Positions 62,946 to 64,000 of a stretch of 64,000 bases of DNA are shown here, piece after piece. The number at the start of each line of letters is the position of its first letter. Positions within the stretch are counted from its first letter, which is position 1. Location of the stretch: contig OZ241321.1 in assembly GCA_965199725.1 (NCBI GenBank), positions 186,001 through 250,000 of the forward strand, read 5' to 3'. The notes below the pieces were generated by a model. That model was given only the letters and a program-made list of their open reading frames with translations, ran no database searches and was not told the DNA's origin. A program made the position numbers and the translations under genes. The stretch comes from G965199725 sp965199725 (lineage in GTDB: Bacteria > Pseudomonadota > Gammaproteobacteria > Nitrosococcales > Methylophagaceae).

Positions 62946-63323
62946 TTATTGGTCTATTTTTTTCGGTTCAATATCAGCTACAACTTCATGCTCATCTTTG
63001 CCATATGCCGTATTTTCTACAATGACTGCTGGCTTTTCTAGCTCTCCCCAAGGGCTGAAAGGGAACGGTTTACGATCATCGTTATAGGTTAAAAACAACA
63101 AAATTTGATTGATATAACGAGTCAGATCAGCAGTTGCTCTAGTTATGTTTCCATTAGCTGATCCTGATATCAATACAAACAACACCTGGATAAAAACCAA
63201 TAATCCTGCCACAACTATAGTACTGTATAAAAGAATCAAGAACAGCGTCATGTAAACAAGGCGAATCCATTGCCTAGGGCTTTTAAGATTAGCTTTTAAT
63301 TGTTGTCCGTTCAGTTGATTCAT
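62946..63323 (-). CDS. DUF4389 family membrane protein
   Basis: From the ATG at 63323 the protein has 125 residues (MNQLNGQQLKANLKSPRQW). It has two hydrophobic segments (about 20-55) and the family ending TRYINQILLFLTYNDDRKPFPFSPWG, then an acidic tail. No function is known for DUF4389 in gammaproteobacteria. The frame is open 20 codons further upstream, but the shorter form matches relatives. Confidence 0.85.
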   Translation of the reverse strand: MNQLNGQQLKANLKSPRQWIRLVYMTLFLILLYSTIVVAGLLVFIQVLFVLISGSANGNITRATADLTRYINQILLFLTYNDDRKPFPFSPWGELEKPAVIVENTAYGKDEHEVVADIEPKKIDQ

Positions 63324-63397
63324 ACTATCTACCCGAGTAATTATCCTACAATTGCCAAGCGGATTATAACAGCGTTTTTTCATTGCTGTAATTTTAG

Positions 63398-63427
63398 TTG
63401 TATCGTCCTATGTAGCACGTTTATAAT
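63398..63427 (+). promoter_or_regulatory. Probable promoter of the tRNA-Ser gene
   Basis: TTGTAT at 63398-63403 and TATAAT at 63422-63427 are 18 bases apart. The start would lie about 25 bases before the mature tRNA, leaving a short leader for processing. The -35 match is moderate. Confidence 0.5.
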
Positions 63428-63458
63428 TAGGGGTCTTTTACTTACCCTACAATATACC

Positions 63459-63544
63459 GGAGAGCTGACCGAGCGGCTTAAGGTGCACGCCTGGAAAGCG
63501 TGTATAGGTTACCCCTATCGAGGGTTCGAATCCCTCGCTCTCCG
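63459..63544 (+). tRNA. tRNA-Ser (anticodon GGA)
   Basis: A class II tRNA with acceptor GGAGAGC pairing with GCTCTCC, anticodon stem CACGC/GCGTG and loop CTGGAAA (anticodon GGA, reading UCC and UCU), a long variable arm around TATAGGTTACCCCTATC, and T arm GAGGGTTCGAATCCCTC. The discriminator base is G. CCA is not encoded (the DNA continues TCA), so it must be added by the CCA enzyme. Confidence 0.96.
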
Positions 63545-63789
63545 TCATTTAACTTAGAAACGAGCTTTTATATGCCCCAGATGACATAGCCTCAAAAGCC
63601 TAGCATTTGCAGGTTTTTTGCTGTTTGCAATTGAATTCGTCTCTATAAAAACATCCCGTTTTTCTCTAATTTTCCCCTACGTATGTTATACTTTTCCTGA
63701 AAAAAGCGTACTCGGAAAAGCGAAGTACACCGTTTTTAGTCATAGTAAATCAAGACGTTGACAATTGACCAGTTCCCAACAGCTAATCT

Positions 63790-64000
63790 ATGCCTGCCAT
63801 TGTTACTTATCTCCATCAGAAATTTTTCTATATTTATAAGCGTAAGCGTGGAATACACTTAAAATACAGGGATGAAGGTAAAACTCTTAGTAATTTTATA
63901 AGCAATGTAAAACATTTTGGAAAGTGGATTTCAAAACGCTTACTTTGCAGGCCGCGTGCGATAATATTAGCCGCCTTTTCTGGCTCAATCATCATTGGCA
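63790..64000 (+). CDS. N-terminus of a TrkH/KtrB-like potassium transporter (partial)
   Basis: The frame starts MPAIVTYLHQKFFYIYKRKR and runs to the window end for 70 residues. Its last part, SKRLLCRPRAIILAAFSGSI, resembles the RLLxxPxRxxALxF segment that begins the first membrane helix of TrkH and KtrB ion channels. The basic N-terminal portion is longer than usual. Only the start is visible, so the family call is tentative. Confidence 0.5.
   Translation, partial: MPAIVTYLHQKFFYIYKRKRGIHLKYRDEGKTLSNFISNVKHFGKWISKRLLCRPRAIILAAFSGSIIIG

Overview
This window is a low-GC (by eye around 40%) chromosomal segment of a gammaproteobacterium. The evidence is gene content and neighbourhood: cbb3-oxidase assembly genes ccoI-ccoS, an AmgK-MurU peptidoglycan recycling pair, holD-like/rimI, cmoA/cmoB, dnaX-ybaB-recR next to the 4.5S RNA gene, a rpe-trpE junction, a complete phoBR-pstSCAB-phoU block and a thiDE fusion. 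I cannot fix the genus. A Thiotrichales/Piscirickettsiaceae-like methylotroph, sulfur oxidiser or symbiont is a guess. No rRNA, CRISPR array, integrase or recognisable transposase was seen.

Layout. 1-2.7 kb: tail of a ccoH/fixH-like gene, ccoI and ccoS. 2.7-3.4 kb: no convincing gene. 3.4-10.1 kb: a membrane-anchored hypothetical protein, proline iminopeptidase, sucCD-nadE-glnB, and bamD. 10.1-11.4 kb: an unusual non-coding island with two identical 315-bp copies of a highly self-complementary sequence around a 63-residue ORF and further inverted repeats. 11.4-13.7 kb: a GAF-GGDEF cyclase and a DUF457 membrane protein. 13.7-21.6 kb: a thiamine operon (thiC-thiO-thiS-thiG-...-thiDE) behind a TPP riboswitch, with three A/T-rich genes of phosphonate type inserted between thiG and thiDE. 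21.7-29.8 kb: an Smr protein and the Pho regulon. 29.9-31.6 kb: an orphan EcoRI-family methyltransferase, a CsrA-like gene with a C-terminal membrane helix and no normal start codon, and SRP RNA. 31.6-39.9 kb: dnaX-ybaB-recR, aat, infA, dsbB, amgK-murU, argF, argD. 40-47.4 kb: rimI-holD, leuA, pssA, a broken VOC gene, ilvCHI. 47.5-52.5 kb: pyrC, cmoB, a decayed secreted-protein gene, cmoA, tsaB, a spermidine-synthase-like gene. 52.6-60 kb: rpe, trpEGDC, OsmC and VOC proteins, a probable type II restriction-modification pair. 60-64 kb: tRNA-Leu(CAA), htpG behind a sigma-32-type promoter, yaaA, a DUF4389 protein, tRNA-Ser(GGA), and the start of a TrkH-like potassium transporter.

How it fits together. 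Most genes are housekeeping or anabolic: thiamine, Leu/Ile/Val, Trp, Arg, pyrimidine, NAD, phosphate uptake, translation and tRNA modification. The organism therefore appears biosynthetically competent. Two clear pseudogenes and a regulator without a canonical start suggest some gene decay. The observations most worth following are the duplicated structured 315-bp element, the phosphonate-type cassette under apparent TPP control, and the membrane-tailed CsrA homologue.
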